Both the position numbers and the translations under genes were made by a program. A model generated the notes under the pieces. It saw nothing but the letters and a program-made list of their open reading frames with translations, was not told the origin of the DNA and searched no databases. A DNA stretch of 39,969 nucleotides from an uncultured Bacteroidales bacterium (GTDB lineage Bacteria; Bacteroidota; Bacteroidia; Bacteroidales; Paludibacteraceae): assembly GCA_944322025.1 (NCBI GenBank), contig CALUOH010000023.1, positions 1 through 39,969 of the forward strand, in the 5' to 3' direction. How positions within the stretch are numbered: the first letter of the stretch is position 1; every line of letters begins with the position of its first letter. Shown here piece after piece: positions 17,241 through 26,384 of the stretch.

Positions 17241-19208
17241 ATGGACTATCGCGGCATACTGAAACAATATTGGGGTTATGAAGATTTCCGCCCGCTGCAA
17301 CTCGACATCATAGAGTCGGTGTGCAGCGGGCATGATACTTTTGCGCTGTTGCCGACGGGGGCGGGCAAGTCGGTCACGTACCAGTTGCCCGCTGTGGTCA
17401 TGGAGGGCATGACAATAGTGGTCACGCCGCTCATAGCCCTCATGGAGGATCAGGTCAAATCGCTAAGGAGCAAAGGCATCAGGGCGGCGGGCATACACTC
17501 CGGAATGACGCGCGGCGCGATACTCGATACATTCGAGCAGGCCGAACTCGGGGCGTACCGTCTGCTCTATGTCTCGCCAGAACGGCTCTCCTCACCGCTC
17601 TTCCAGAAGAGGCTGCCGTTTCTCGACATATCGCTGATAGCGGTAGATGAGGCGCACTGCATCTCTCAGTGGGGCTACGATTTCCGCCCGCATTACCTCA
17701 AAATATCCTCACTGCGCGACGCGCTGCCCGATGTGCCGCTGCTTGCACTTACGGCGAGCGCGACACCCGATGTGGCGGACGACATAATGGAGAAGCTATC
17801 CATGCGCAGCCCGCGTATAGTCAAGGGATCTTTCGCACGCAAGAACCTCGACTATGTGGTGAGGCGTGTGGACAACAAGGCGACCGCCCTGCCGGAGATG
17901 CTGATGAAGGTGGGGGGCAGCGCGGTGGTATATGTGCGGCAGCGGAATGCGTGCAAAGAGTGGGCCGACATACTCAGGGCGGCGGGAATCACGGCGGTCT
18001 ATTACCATGCTGGGCTTCAGCCAGACGAGAAGAAGAAGAGTCAAGAGAGCTGGATGAGGGGCGAGGCGCGGGTGATGGTGGCCACTACGGCATTCGGCAT
18101 GGGGATAGACAAGCCTGACGTGCGGATGGTTATCCATGTGGATTTGCCCGACTCGATAGAGGCTTATTATCAGGAGGCGGGACGCGCGGGGCGAGACGGA
18201 CAAAGGGCGTATCCGCTGCTGCTCACGGACAGCGCGGACGTGGCACGGCTCAAAAGGCGTACATCGAACACGTTCCCGTCCAAGGAGTATATCGCCAAGG
18301 TGTACCAGTCACTCGCCAACTTCTATATCGTAGGTGTCGGGTCGGGCGGCGGGTCGGTCTATCCGTTTGACCTTGTGGAGTTTTGCACGGCGTGCCATCT
18401 CAATCAGTCGCTCGCGCTGAGCGCGATAAAGATACTCGAGATGGCGGGCTACCTGACCCTGACGGACGAGATGGACAACCCTTCGAAAGTGCGGTTTACC
18501 GTCGGGAGGGATGACCTGTACCATATTACACTCGACAACCCGCTGCACGACAGGGTGATAGAGATACTGCTGCGCCTGTACACCGGCATCTTCACAGACG
18601 CGGTGCACATCAGCGAGGACGAGATGTCGCGCCTGCTGAATGTGCCGCGCAATGACATATACGACTCTCTGGTGCAGCTGTCGCGGATGCAGATAGTCAA
18701 GTATATACCGTTCAGGAAGACGCCGCTGCTCATCTACCAGTGCGACAGGGTGGACAGCGAGGAGCTGTATATACCGAAGAGTGTCTATGAACAGAGGCAG
18801 GAGCGGTATGTGCAGCGCATAAGGGCGATGGTGAAGTATGCCAGTCAGGACGAGGTGTGCCGAGAACGTTACCTGACGCGATATTTCGGTCAGGACGAGG
18901 GGAACTGCGGGCACTGCGACGTGTGCCGTGCACGGAAGAGGGGCGGCACGTTCAGCCCCAAGGAGTGTGAGGAGGAGTGCGCACCCGAATATGACGACGA
19001 GAGCCTGCGCACACAGATGCTGTCGCTCATAGGCGAACGCCCGATAGCTGTGCAGTCGCTTATGCCGGAGTATCTGCGCCGCCTGCATATCTACGGGCAG
19101 CCGATGATGTACGACAGGTACAAGGCACGCGCCGCCGAAATACTGCACCTGTTGCTCGACGAGGAGAGGGTGTTCATTGAGGAGGGTCGGTACTATATAA
19201 AACAGTAA
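17241..19208 (+). CDS. recQ: RecQ-family ATP-dependent DNA helicase
   Basis: This 655-residue 3'-5' helicase acts in recombination and fork repair. Motif I PTGAGKS is at residues 38-44, the DEAH box (VDEAHCISQWGYDFRPHY) is near 135, and motif VI is QEAGRAGRDGQ. A RecQ zinc module (CRERYLTRYFGQDEGNCGHCDVC, residues about 540-562) is followed by a short winged-helix-like end (AAEILHLLLDEERVF). No HRDC domain is seen, so it is a shorter RecQ form. ATG is preceded by AGAGACAAGCAG, with no Shine-Dalgarno. It is the last gene of the permease-to-recQ series and ends at a palindromic terminator. Confidence 0.93.
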   Translation: MDYRGILKQYWGYEDFRPLQLDIIESVCSGHDTFALLPTGAGKSVTYQLPAVVMEGMTIVVTPLIALMEDQVKSLRSKGIRAAGIHSGMTRGAILDTFEQAELGAYRLLYVSPERLSSPLFQKRLPFLDISLIAVDEAHCISQWGYDFRPHYLKISSLRDALPDVPLLALTASATPDVADDIMEKLSMRSPRIVKGSFARKNLDYVVRRVDNKATALPEMLMKVGGSAVVYVRQRNACKEWADILRAAGITAVYYHAGLQPDEKKKSQESWMRGEARVMVATTAFGMGIDKPDVRMVIHVDLPDSIEAYYQEAGRAGRDGQRAYPLLLTDSADVARLKRRTSNTFPSKEYIAKVYQSLANFYIVGVGSGGGSVYPFDLVEFCTACHLNQSLALSAIKILEMAGYLTLTDEMDNPSKVRFTVGRDDLYHITLDNPLHDRVIEILLRLYTGIFTDAVHISEDEMSRLLNVPRNDIYDSLVQLSRMQIVKYIPFRKTPLLIYQCDRVDSEELYIPKSVYEQRQERYVQRIRAMVKYASQDEVCRERYLTRYFGQDEGNCGHCDVCRARKRGGTFSPKECEEECAPEYDDESLRTQMLSLIGERPIAVQSLMPEYLRRLHIYGQPMMYDRYKARAAEILHLLLDEERVFIEEGRYYIKQ

Positions 19209-19235
19209 GGAGAGTTATTGCAACACATATATATA

Positions 19236-19277
19236 AACACATCCCCCGACAGTAGGCCTACTGTCGGGGGATGTGTT
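19236..19277. terminator. bidirectional terminator between recQ and the transglutaminase gene
   Basis: A 42-nt perfect palindrome (AACACATCCCCCGACAGTAGG and its complement) lies between convergent genes, with T-rich sequence on the recQ side. Confidence 0.85.
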
Positions 19278-19290
19278 GTTTCTGTGCCTG

Positions 19291-20508
19291 TCACTCCGCG
19301 TAGGGAGACTGCCAGAACCATGCTTCGTCTGTGGAAAGAAGCGTGCCGGAGGAGAGGTCCTGTTTGTAGCCCTCGGGGGCGAGGATGATGTAGTGCAGCC
19401 CGGTGCGTTCTTCTGGGCGGAGGCTCTCGATGTTGTAACAGCTTCTGTCCCAGCACTCCAAGAGGTAGAGGTTCTTGGCCATGTAACGGTATAGGTATTG
19501 TTCGGTGGTGGTCTTTTCGGTGTTGTTCCAGTTGGCTTCCTCATTGACTTTCACGGGTATGTCCTCGCGGAGGTATCGGCGTACTTCGCTGATGGATAGC
19601 ATGTTGCCTGCGGTGTCGGTGACCCACGCGTTGTGTGTGGGGTCTATCCAGAGCCATTTGTCCAGCGTGTTGGAGTAGACGGCGTTAATCACGTGGCAGT
19701 CGTCCTCGTAGGTTTTCGGCATGCAGGTGACGAAGCGCGAATTGAAGCCCATGGCAAGATAACACTCGTTGAGCATGATGGCGAGGCCACGGCAGTTGAG
19801 GCCGCGAGAGCCGTCGGCGCAGGCCTCGTACATGTCTATGGCGTTGCGTGCGGGGGGGAGGCTGCGAGAGCCGTCGTGGCGGATGGTGTTGTGGACGAAT
19901 GCCAGGAGGTTCTTTATTTTAGAGAGCTCGTCGCCGCACCCGGCTATGCTGTCGAGGTTGAAGTAGGCGCGGAGGCGGACGAGGTCGCGGCTGTTAGGCG
20001 TTTCGTAGGAGAAGGGGGGCAGTGAGGCGGCTGTGTCGGAGGGGCTGTAAGCTCCGCATTTTTTGAGGATGTGGAGGTAGTCGCCGGTCTCGCGCACGTC
20101 GCGCAGCACGGCTTTGAAGCGGGCATCGCTGCGGATGGGGTTCATGGTGGTGTCCTCAATCAGGGCGTAGTAGTCGTTGAATCCGTTCTGGCGGGCTATC
20201 TCGAGGTTGCGGACTGCCTGCCGACGGCGGCCGAGGAGGGATTCCATGCTTGCCATGCGGTAGTATGCGAATGCCTTGTAGGGGAGGTACTGTTCCTGCT
20301 GGGAGAAGGGGAGGGTCTCGATGTTGCGGACGAGCATGGAGTAGAGGCGGCTGCACTTTGCCCAGTCGCGGCGGGCATAGGCTGAGTCTATGTCGGCGTT
20401 TATTGTGCTGTCGCGTTCGATGAACGCCCTGTTTTCGGTCTCGGGTGCTGCGGCTGCGGCCATGCAGAGGAGCATGAGCAACGGCAGCAAGATAAGTCTT
20501 TTTTTCAT
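19291..20508 (-). CDS. exported transglutaminase-like protein
   Basis: This 405-residue protein has a signal peptide (LILLPLLMLLCMAAAAAP). An N-terminal helical region follows (residues about 25-150, tetratricopeptide-like in feel: AFAYYRMASMESLLGRRRQAVRNLEIARQNG). The C-terminal half has a transglutaminase-core-like triad: Cys near 238 (GLNCRGLAIMLNECYLAMGF), His near 270 (DDCHVINAVYS) and Asp near 287 (WLWIDPTHN). In bacteria such domains usually act as proteases or peptide-modifying enzymes rather than cross-linkers; the substrate is unknown. It is probably monocistronic, with a -7 box at 20531. The plus strand is strongly G-skewed here, so the sense codons are C-rich. Confidence 0.8.
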   Translation of the reverse strand: MKKRLILLPLLMLLCMAAAAAPETENRAFIERDSTINADIDSAYARRDWAKCSRLYSMLVRNIETLPFSQQEQYLPYKAFAYYRMASMESLLGRRRQAVRNLEIARQNGFNDYYALIEDTTMNPIRSDARFKAVLRDVRETGDYLHILKKCGAYSPSDTAASLPPFSYETPNSRDLVRLRAYFNLDSIAGCGDELSKIKNLLAFVHNTIRHDGSRSLPPARNAIDMYEACADGSRGLNCRGLAIMLNECYLAMGFNSRFVTCMPKTYEDDCHVINAVYSNTLDKWLWIDPTHNAWVTDTAGNMLSISEVRRYLREDIPVKVNEEANWNNTEKTTTEQYLYRYMAKNLYLLECWDRSCYNIESLRPEERTGLHYIILAPEGYKQDLSSGTLLSTDEAWFWQSPYAE

Positions 20509-20530
20509 TGTGATGTCTGTCTTGTCGGGG

Positions 20531-20538
20531 CAAAAGTA
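20531..20538 (-). promoter_or_regulatory. -7 box for the transglutaminase-like gene
   Basis: TACTTTTG on the minus strand, 23 nt before the ATG at 20508. No clear -33 TTTG is seen at the expected distance, so the call is weaker than for the other promoters. Confidence 0.45.
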
Positions 20539-20581
20539 GTAATAATTTCCGTAAGGCGTATGGTTTGGGGCAATAATAAGC

Positions 20582-20607
20582 GGGGAGGAGGGGGCGAGAG
20601 GGTGGGG
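20582..20607 (+). other. G-rich tract with G-quadruplex potential
   Basis: Four G runs (20582-20585, 20590-20594, 20600-20602, 20604-20607) with loops of 4, 5 and 1 nt lie directly beside repeat copy 5, on the strand opposite to the element's sense. Confidence 0.45.
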
Positions 20608-20613
20608 AGTCGT

Positions 20614-20663
20614 TCCGTAGGGTGTCCGTAGCTGCTGGCGCGAGAGTACGTGTTTTTAACTCT
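20614..20663 (-). repeat. interspersed intergenic element, copy 5
   Basis: In minus-strand sense it reads AGAGTTAAAAACACGTACTCTCG, then CGCCAGCAGCTACGGACACCCTACGGAA. It lies in the divergent spacer, about 75 nt upstream of the -7 box of the transglutaminase gene and in that gene's sense. The flanking plus strand is very G-rich (29 G against 6 C in 20881-20940, inside the aspartate kinase gene). Confidence 0.88.
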
Positions 20664-20739
20664 CATTTAGATTTGGGGAGGGCAGGGGGAAGAGGGATGG
20701 GCGAGGGGGGATGTTTTTGGAGGGGTGGGAGGGGAAGGA

Positions 20740-20771
20740 TTTGTGGCATTACGCAAGTTTTATTACTTTTG
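20740..20771 (+). promoter_or_regulatory. promoter for the aspartate kinase operon
   Basis: TTTG (20740-20743) and TACTTTTG (20764-20771) are spaced by 20 nt, a full consensus match. The predicted leader is about 110 nt. I see no leader-peptide attenuator for lysine or threonine control. Confidence 0.8.
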
Positions 20772-20890
20772 TGCGTTCGGGCGGGGAGGTGTTGAGGGGG
20801 AAGGGGAGCGGATGAGGAGGGGAGGCCTGATTAGCGTTTGACGGGAGATTGGACAGTCATTAAAACAGATATTAAATAAAGGGTTGAGCC

Positions 20891-22150
20891 ATGAAGGTGT
20901 ATAAGTTTGGAGGTGCGTCGGTGAAGTCGGCGGAGGGGGTGAGGAACCTGTGCGGGATAGTTTCCCGCGAGAGGGGTAAGTTAGTGGTGGTCATATCGGC
21001 GATGGGGAAGATGACCAATGCGCTGGAGGTTGTGGCGAACAGCTTTTTCAGTCACAAGCCGGACACGGGACGGGCATTGCAGGCGGTCATCGACTACCAC
21101 GAACACATAGTGGCGGAGCTGTTCTGCGACAACCGCGCCGAGATAGACGCCGCGCTCAGCCCGCTGTATGACCGCCTGAGAAGGATACTGGCAGACAAGC
21201 CGTCGCTTTCGTACGACTATGAGTATGACCGCATCGTCTCGTTCGGGGAGCTAATATCGACGACGATAGTGGCCACATATATGCACACGCAGGGCATCGG
21301 GGCGCGGTTCGTCGATGTGCGCGGCTGCATAATCACCGACGCGAACCACAGGGACGCGAATGTCAATATGGAGATAAGCGGCACGCTCTGCCGCAAGGCT
21401 TTTGCCGAGGAGGCGATATATGTCACGCAGGGCTTCATCGCCGGGACGGAGACTAACCAGACCACTACATTAGGCCGCGAGGGGTCCGACTATTCGGCGG
21501 CCATACTGGCCAATCTGCTCGACGCGGAGTCAGTCACGATATGGAAAGATGTGCCGGGCGTGATGAACGCTGACCCGAAGCTCTATGACGATGTGAAAAT
21601 CATTCCGCTGCTGTCGTACAAAGAGGCCATAGAGCTGTCGTACTGCGGCGCGTCGGTCATACACCCGAAGACGGTCAAGCCGCTTAAAAACAAGAGAATA
21701 CCACTTCATGTCAAGTCGTTCATCCATCCGGATGAGCCGGGGTCGGTCATAGAGGAGTTTACCGGACGGCTGGACTTGCCGCCAATCTACATCAACAAGA
21801 ACAACCAAGTGCTGCTGTCGCTCACGCCGCGCGATTTCTCGTTCATTGCGGAGGAGCGGCTCAGCAAGATATTCGCCGTGCTGGCCTCGTACCGCCTCAA
21901 ATCGAGCCTCGTACAGACTTCGGCCATCAGTTTCTCGCTTTGCGTGGACTACAATGAGGTCAACTTCTCGAAGATGGTCGAGGAGCTGCATGACGAGTAT
22001 GAGGTGCTGTACAACACGGATGTGGAGCTCATCACCATACGCCACTATACGAAAGAGATAGTGGACAAGCTCATAGGCGAGCGCACAGTGTTCGTGGAGC
22101 AGCGCAACAGGCTCACGGCGCGTTTCGTAGTGCCTGTCGAAAGGCGATGA
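20891..22150 (+). CDS. lysC: aspartate kinase
   Basis: This 419-residue monofunctional aspartokinase phosphorylates aspartate at the entry to lysine, threonine, methionine and diaminopimelate synthesis. The kinase domain begins KVYKFGGASVKSAEGV and has TTTLGREGSDYSAAILANLLDAESVTIWKDVPGVMNADPK, the ATP/aspartate-binding segment. Two ACT-type regulatory repeats fill the last 130 residues, so feedback inhibition is likely. It is not fused to homoserine dehydrogenase. The first 50 codons are extremely G-ending (about 32 G against 7 C at third positions) and the bias fades further in. This matches the G-skewed spacer upstream rather than a transferred gene. The permease gene follows after 19 nt. 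Confidence 0.92.
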   Translation: MKVYKFGGASVKSAEGVRNLCGIVSRERGKLVVVISAMGKMTNALEVVANSFFSHKPDTGRALQAVIDYHEHIVAELFCDNRAEIDAALSPLYDRLRRILADKPSLSYDYEYDRIVSFGELISTTIVATYMHTQGIGARFVDVRGCIITDANHRDANVNMEISGTLCRKAFAEEAIYVTQGFIAGTETNQTTTLGREGSDYSAAILANLLDAESVTIWKDVPGVMNADPKLYDDVKIIPLLSYKEAIELSYCGASVIHPKTVKPLKNKRIPLHVKSFIHPDEPGSVIEEFTGRLDLPPIYINKNNQVLLSLTPRDFSFIAEERLSKIFAVLASYRLKSSLVQTSAISFSLCVDYNEVNFSKMVEELHDEYEVLYNTDVELITIRHYTKEIVDKLIGERTVFVEQRNRLTARFVVPVERR

Positions 22151-22169
22151 ACAGGAAAAGAGATAGCCG

Positions 22170-23420
22170 ATGCCGTCATACGAACGCTTCATAGCCTCGC
22201 GCCTGAACCGCCGCAGCGGAGCGGAGGGCGAGAGTATGTCGCGCCCAGCCGTGCGTGTGGCCATCACAGGCATGGCTCTGGGGCTTGCCGTGATGCTCAT
22301 AGCCGTGGCAGTCGTGACAGGCTTCAAGCGGGAAGTGCGTGCTCAGGTGATAGGGTTCGGCGGCCACATCCAGATACTGCCCTATTCAAATCCATTCGGG
22401 GCGGAGCAGCATACGGAGATTACGGCGGACAGCGGGCTGATAGCGTCGCTTGCGGCTCTGCCTCATGTGCGCTGTGTTCAGCCGATAGCCTCAATACCCG
22501 GTGTCATCAAGACCGAGAGCGAGTTCAAGGGCGTGGTGCTGAAAGGTGTGGACAGCCGCTATGACTGGGATTTCTTCGCGCACAACATGAAGGCGGGTGT
22601 TGCTCTGAACGACAGCGCATCAGGCGGAAACGCGGCGGTCATATCCTCCTCCATTGCCCGCGCCATGAAACTGGACGTGGGCGATGACTTCATAGTCTAC
22701 TTCATGAGCGGTTCGCTCCGCGCGAGGAAGCTGCGCGTGGCGGGCATCTATGAGACCTCTTTTTCCGAATATGACGCGCTTTACATCATGACCGACTGCC
22801 GACTCGTGCAGACGCTCAACGGCTGGAGTCCGGAGACATATTCCTCAGTCGAACTACTTGCAACGGACTTTTCCGCACTGCCCGCCGCCCTCGGGGAGGT
22901 CTATACACTCGTGGGCAACCGTTTCAGCGACGGGGGGCGGCTCTTCCGCGTGGAGAGCATACAGGAGATTGCGCCGGCCATGTTCGACTGGCTGGCCATG
23001 CTCGACACGAACGCCATAGTCATACTTGTGCTGATGACCCTTGTCTCCGGCTTCTGCATGATTTCGGGGCTGCTCATCATCATACTGGAACGGCGGCAGA
23101 TGATAGGGATACTGAAGTCGCTGGGCGCGGGCGACCGCCCCATACGGCGGATATTCCTGTGGCAGTCGGCCTCGCTGACGGCGCGTGGGATGGTGTGGGG
23201 CAACGTCATCGGGCTCGCGCTGATATCCGTGCAGGGGATGTGGCACGTGATACCTCTTGACCCGGCATCGTACTATGTGTCGTATGTGCCTGTGTATCTG
23301 TCTCCGCTGCTGTGGCTTGGACTCAATGCGGGGGTTGCGCTGGCGGCACTGCTCATGACCGTGGGTCCGGCGCACATTACGTCCAAATTCTCGCCTGCGG
23401 AGGCCATGCGCTTCGACTGA
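22170..23420 (+). CDS. FtsX/LolC-E family ABC transporter permease
   Basis: This 416-residue MacB/FtsX-type permease has the topology of LolC/LolE, which pull lipoproteins from the inner membrane. One helix comes early (VAITGMALGLAVMLIAVAVVTGF). A large periplasmic domain follows (residues about 50-265), then three C-terminal helices around AIVILVLMTLVSGFCMISGLLIII, SLTARGMVWGNVIGLALISV and LSPLLWLGLNAGVALAALL. IGFGGHIQI after helix 1 is typical of the LolE-like group. A LolD-type ATPase is encoded 8 kb away (31315-31968) and is the plausible partner. The gene starts 19 nt after aspartate kinase, suggesting co-transcription. Confidence 0.85.
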   Translation: MPSYERFIASRLNRRSGAEGESMSRPAVRVAITGMALGLAVMLIAVAVVTGFKREVRAQVIGFGGHIQILPYSNPFGAEQHTEITADSGLIASLAALPHVRCVQPIASIPGVIKTESEFKGVVLKGVDSRYDWDFFAHNMKAGVALNDSASGGNAAVISSSIARAMKLDVGDDFIVYFMSGSLRARKLRVAGIYETSFSEYDALYIMTDCRLVQTLNGWSPETYSSVELLATDFSALPAALGEVYTLVGNRFSDGGRLFRVESIQEIAPAMFDWLAMLDTNAIVILVLMTLVSGFCMISGLLIIILERRQMIGILKSLGAGDRPIRRIFLWQSASLTARGMVWGNVIGLALISVQGMWHVIPLDPASYYVSYVPVYLSPLLWLGLNAGVALAALLMTVGPAHITSKFSPAEAMRFD

Positions 23421-23508
23421 GAAGCCGCTGAGGTTTCCAACAGACACTGTCCATTGAGCGGCGGGCGATGGCAAAACAGTTTCCGGCCTGCCAGTCCGAG
23501 CCGCCCGC

Positions 23509-23528
23509 TTCCCATTCGGGAAATTTTT
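23509..23528 (+). terminator. weak terminator after the FtsX/LolE-like gene
   Basis: TTCCC-ATTC-GGGAA followed by ATTTTT. The stem is only 5 bp, so this is tentative. Confidence 0.4.
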
Positions 23529-23575
23529 CCGTAAAAAAGGCATAACATGTACCTCTGTTATCAAAAATAAAGTCG

Positions 23576-23583
23576 TAACTTTG
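23576..23583 (+). promoter_or_regulatory. -7 box for the nqr operon
   Basis: TAACTTTG fits TAnnTTTG. The -33 region is poor (TCTG at about the right distance). Transcription would start near 23590, giving a leader of about 130 nt. Confidence 0.55.
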
Positions 23584-23645
23584 CCCCGCATTAATAAATA
23601 CAACATTGACCCATCGGAGCACCTGAGACATAGCGGCTTAGCCTG

Positions 23646-23679
23646 CTGTGACGGGAGCGGTGTACCGGTGAGGTCACAG
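23646..23679 (+). promoter_or_regulatory. hairpin in the nqr leader
   Basis: CTGTGAC (23646-23652) and GTCACAG (23673-23679) form a perfect 7-bp stem that encloses CGG-TGTA-CCG (23658-23667). No U run follows, so it is not a simple terminator. It may act as an RNA stabiliser or a protein-binding site. It does not resemble the FMN riboswitch. Confidence 0.4.
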
Positions 23680-23721
23680 TTGTGCGTATGGAGGTGGATT
23701 ATCTTACAATTATATCTACAT

Positions 23722-25074
23722 ATGAGAACTATCAAACTATCAAAAGGACTCAACATTGAAATGCCGGGCATGGCGGCTGAGAAGGTCGCAGGTGCAGTAG
23801 CGTCGCAAGAGATTGCGGTCGTGCCGGATCATTTCGTTGGAATCACTCCTAAAGTAGCGGTAAAAGAGGGGGATAGCGTGCAGGCGGGTTCTGTCCTGCT
23901 GTACGACAAGAACCATCCGGAGGTGAAAATCCTGTCGCCTGTGAGCGGCGAGGTCACCGCCGTGGCGCGTGGCGAACGCCGTAAGCTGCTCTATGTGTCT
24001 GTCAAGGCCAATGGGCAGGAGACACAGGCGGACCTGCCTAAAATCAGTATCAGCGGCAAGAAAGAAGATGTGGCCGAGGCGATATTCGCCGCCGGATTCG
24101 GCGCACTCATCCGTCAGCGTCCGTATGATGTGGTCGCAAACCTTTCGAATATGCCGAAAGCCATATTTGTCTCGGCGTTCGACTCCGCACCGTTAGCTCC
24201 GGACTATAACTTCATTCTCAAAGGCGAAGAGGCCAATCTGCAAGCAGGTCTGACGGCACTCTCACGCGTGGCGAAGGTATATTATTCAGTATCGCCCGCG
24301 ACAAGCCCCGCGCTCCGCAACATGAAGGACGTGGAGGTGAACGAGTTTGTCGGCAAACACCCGGCGGGTCTCGTCGGCGTGCAGATGAACCACCTCGACC
24401 CGGTGAACAAGGGAGAATATGTGTGGAGCATGAACGTGCAGGATGTGGCTGTGATGGGACGCTATATAAATAGCGGCAAGCTTGACCTCACACGCAAGAT
24501 AGCAGTAGCGGGCGCGAAGGTCAAAGACCCCGCGTATGTCACAGTGCTTGCCGGCTCGAAGATAGGCGACATCTGCCGCGACAATCTCATACGCGATGAG
24601 CATCTGCGCATCATCAACGGTAACCCGCTCACGGGTCTGCGCGCATCGGAGGAGGACGCTCTGTCGCCATTTGCGGCACAGGTAACCGTTATAGCCGAAG
24701 GCGATGAGACTGACGAGATGCTCGGCTGGGCGATGCCGCGCCTTAAGAAGTTCTCGAGCACACGCCTTTTCGCGACAAAACTGCAACAGGCTTTCTGTAA
24801 AAACAGGACATATGATTTCGATGCCCGCATCTGCGGAGGCGAACGTGCGTTCATCATGAGCGGCGAATATGACCGCGTATTCCCGATGGACATACTGCCG
24901 GAGCAGCTTGTGAAAGCCATGATAGCGCGCAACCTCGACCACATGGAGCAGCTCGGCGCATACGAGGTTGCCCCTGAGGATTTCGCCCTGTGCGAGTTCG
25001 TGTGCACATCGAAAATCGAGACGCAGCGCATAGTGCGCGAGGCTCTCGACTATATGCGCAAAGAACTTGAGTAA
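23722..25074 (+). CDS. nqrA: Na+-translocating NADH:quinone reductase subunit A
   Basis: NqrA (450 residues) is the cytosolic, quinone-associated subunit of the respiratory sodium pump. The start is ATG 23722, because RTIKLSKGLNIEMPGMA is the usual NqrA beginning. The open frame extends 47 codons upstream, through the leader hairpin and -7 box, without family similarity. The protein has the family's barrel-sandwich region (VAVKEGDSVQAGSVLLYDKNHPEVKILSPVSGEV) and ends in DYMRKELE. It is the first of six contiguous nqr genes, with 39 nt to nqrB. Confidence 0.95.
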   Translation: MRTIKLSKGLNIEMPGMAAEKVAGAVASQEIAVVPDHFVGITPKVAVKEGDSVQAGSVLLYDKNHPEVKILSPVSGEVTAVARGERRKLLYVSVKANGQETQADLPKISISGKKEDVAEAIFAAGFGALIRQRPYDVVANLSNMPKAIFVSAFDSAPLAPDYNFILKGEEANLQAGLTALSRVAKVYYSVSPATSPALRNMKDVEVNEFVGKHPAGLVGVQMNHLDPVNKGEYVWSMNVQDVAVMGRYINSGKLDLTRKIAVAGAKVKDPAYVTVLAGSKIGDICRDNLIRDEHLRIINGNPLTGLRASEEDALSPFAAQVTVIAEGDETDEMLGWAMPRLKKFSSTRLFATKLQQAFCKNRTYDFDARICGGERAFIMSGEYDRVFPMDILPEQLVKAMIARNLDHMEQLGAYEVAPEDFALCEFVCTSKIETQRIVREALDYMRKELE

Positions 25075-25113
25075 TAACCCGAATTCCAATCTAAACAATA
25101 AGACAATTAAAAT

Positions 25114-26325
25114 ATGAGATTCTTAAAAAACATCGTCGACAAGTTAGAGCCGACCTTCTCCGAAGGCGGCAAACTCGCGAAACTGCACTCAGTGTACGAT
25201 GGGTTCAAGACATTCCTGTTCGTGCCGAACACGACATCGAAGAGCGGTGTCCACATACACGATGTGACTGACTCGAAGCGTACAATGATCACTGTCGTGC
25301 TGGCTCTCGTTCCCGCCATGCTCTTCGGCATGTGGAACGTCGGCTATCAGCACTTCCTTGCCATAGGTCAGGAGGCGGGTTTCTGGATGCAGTTCTGGTT
25401 CGGCTTCCTTGCTGTGCTTCCCACACTGATAGTGTCATACGTCGTGGGTCTCGGCATAGAGTTCACAGTGGCACAGATTAAGGGTCATGAGATTCAGGAG
25501 GGTTTCCTCGTGACGGGCTTCATCATACCGCTCATTGTGCCGGTTGACACTCCGCTGTGGATGGTGGCCATAGCCACGGCGTTTGCCGTCATCTTCGCCA
25601 AGGAGGTGTTCGGAGGCACGGGCTACAACGTGTTCAACGTGGCACTCATCACACGCGCATTCCTTTTCTTTGCCTATCCGACGGCTATGTCGGGAGACCA
25701 AGTGTGGGTACGCACCCGTGACGCATTCTGGTGGGCCGGAGGCAAGGCCGTAGACGGCTTCTCCGGCGCGACACCACTCGGACAGCTCTCCACAGCCCCT
25801 GAGGGTACTGTGTACACCGACGGATTCCTGCATAATATCATGGGGCAGCCTATCTCGTTCTGCGACGCGTTCCTCGGTTTCATTCCCGGTTCAGTGGGTG
25901 AGACTTCCACGCTCGCCATCCTCATAGGTGCGGCCATTCTGCTCATCACGGGCGTGGCGAGCTGGAAAATCATGCTCAGCGTGTTCGCCGGCGGCGCAAT
26001 CACCGCTCTTATATTCAACTTGTGGGGACCAGACACAGCAGCAGCGCAGATGCCATGGTATATGCACCTCGTGCTCGGTGGATTCGCCTTCGGTGCGGTC
26101 TTCATGGCTACAGACCCTGTGACATCGCCGCGTACGGAGTGCGCCAAGTGGATATACGGGCTGCTTATAGGAGCTATGGCCATCATTATCCGAGTGCTCA
26201 ACCCCGGTTTCCCGGAGGGTATGATGCTCGCCATCCTGCTCATGAACATCTTCGGATGTCTGTTCGACTACATGGTCGTACAGTCCAATATCAAGAAGCG
26301 CATGAAGAGGGTGCCGCAGAAATGA
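25114..26325 (+). CDS. nqrB: Na+-translocating NADH:quinone reductase subunit B
   Basis: NqrB (403 residues) is the large membrane subunit of Na+-NQR and a homologue of RnfD. It has about ten membrane helices. The covalent-FMN motif SGAT lies at residues 217-220 (GFSGATPLGQ), with T220 as the expected attachment residue. NqrB also carries the riboflavin cofactor in known complexes. It lies between nqrA and nqrC with normal spacing; all residues of the motif are standard. Confidence 0.96.
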   Translation: MRFLKNIVDKLEPTFSEGGKLAKLHSVYDGFKTFLFVPNTTSKSGVHIHDVTDSKRTMITVVLALVPAMLFGMWNVGYQHFLAIGQEAGFWMQFWFGFLAVLPTLIVSYVVGLGIEFTVAQIKGHEIQEGFLVTGFIIPLIVPVDTPLWMVAIATAFAVIFAKEVFGGTGYNVFNVALITRAFLFFAYPTAMSGDQVWVRTRDAFWWAGGKAVDGFSGATPLGQLSTAPEGTVYTDGFLHNIMGQPISFCDAFLGFIPGSVGETSTLAILIGAAILLITGVASWKIMLSVFAGGAITALIFNLWGPDTAAAQMPWYMHLVLGGFAFGAVFMATDPVTSPRTECAKWIYGLLIGAMAIIIRVLNPGFPEGMMLAILLMNIFGCLFDYMVVQSNIKKRMKRVPQK

Positions 26326-26384
26326 TGCTGGTGTATAGAGTATATCGATAAGGACTATTGTAAATAAAAATACAAACACACAAT

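Noticed and set aside
23581..23721. 47-residue N-terminal extension of NqrA
   Set aside because: It overlaps the -7 box and the leader hairpin; the canonical NqrA start is at 23722.
23590..23721. FMN riboswitch in the nqr leader
   Set aside because: The leader is too short and lacks the conserved six-stem junction sequences; only a single hairpin is visible.
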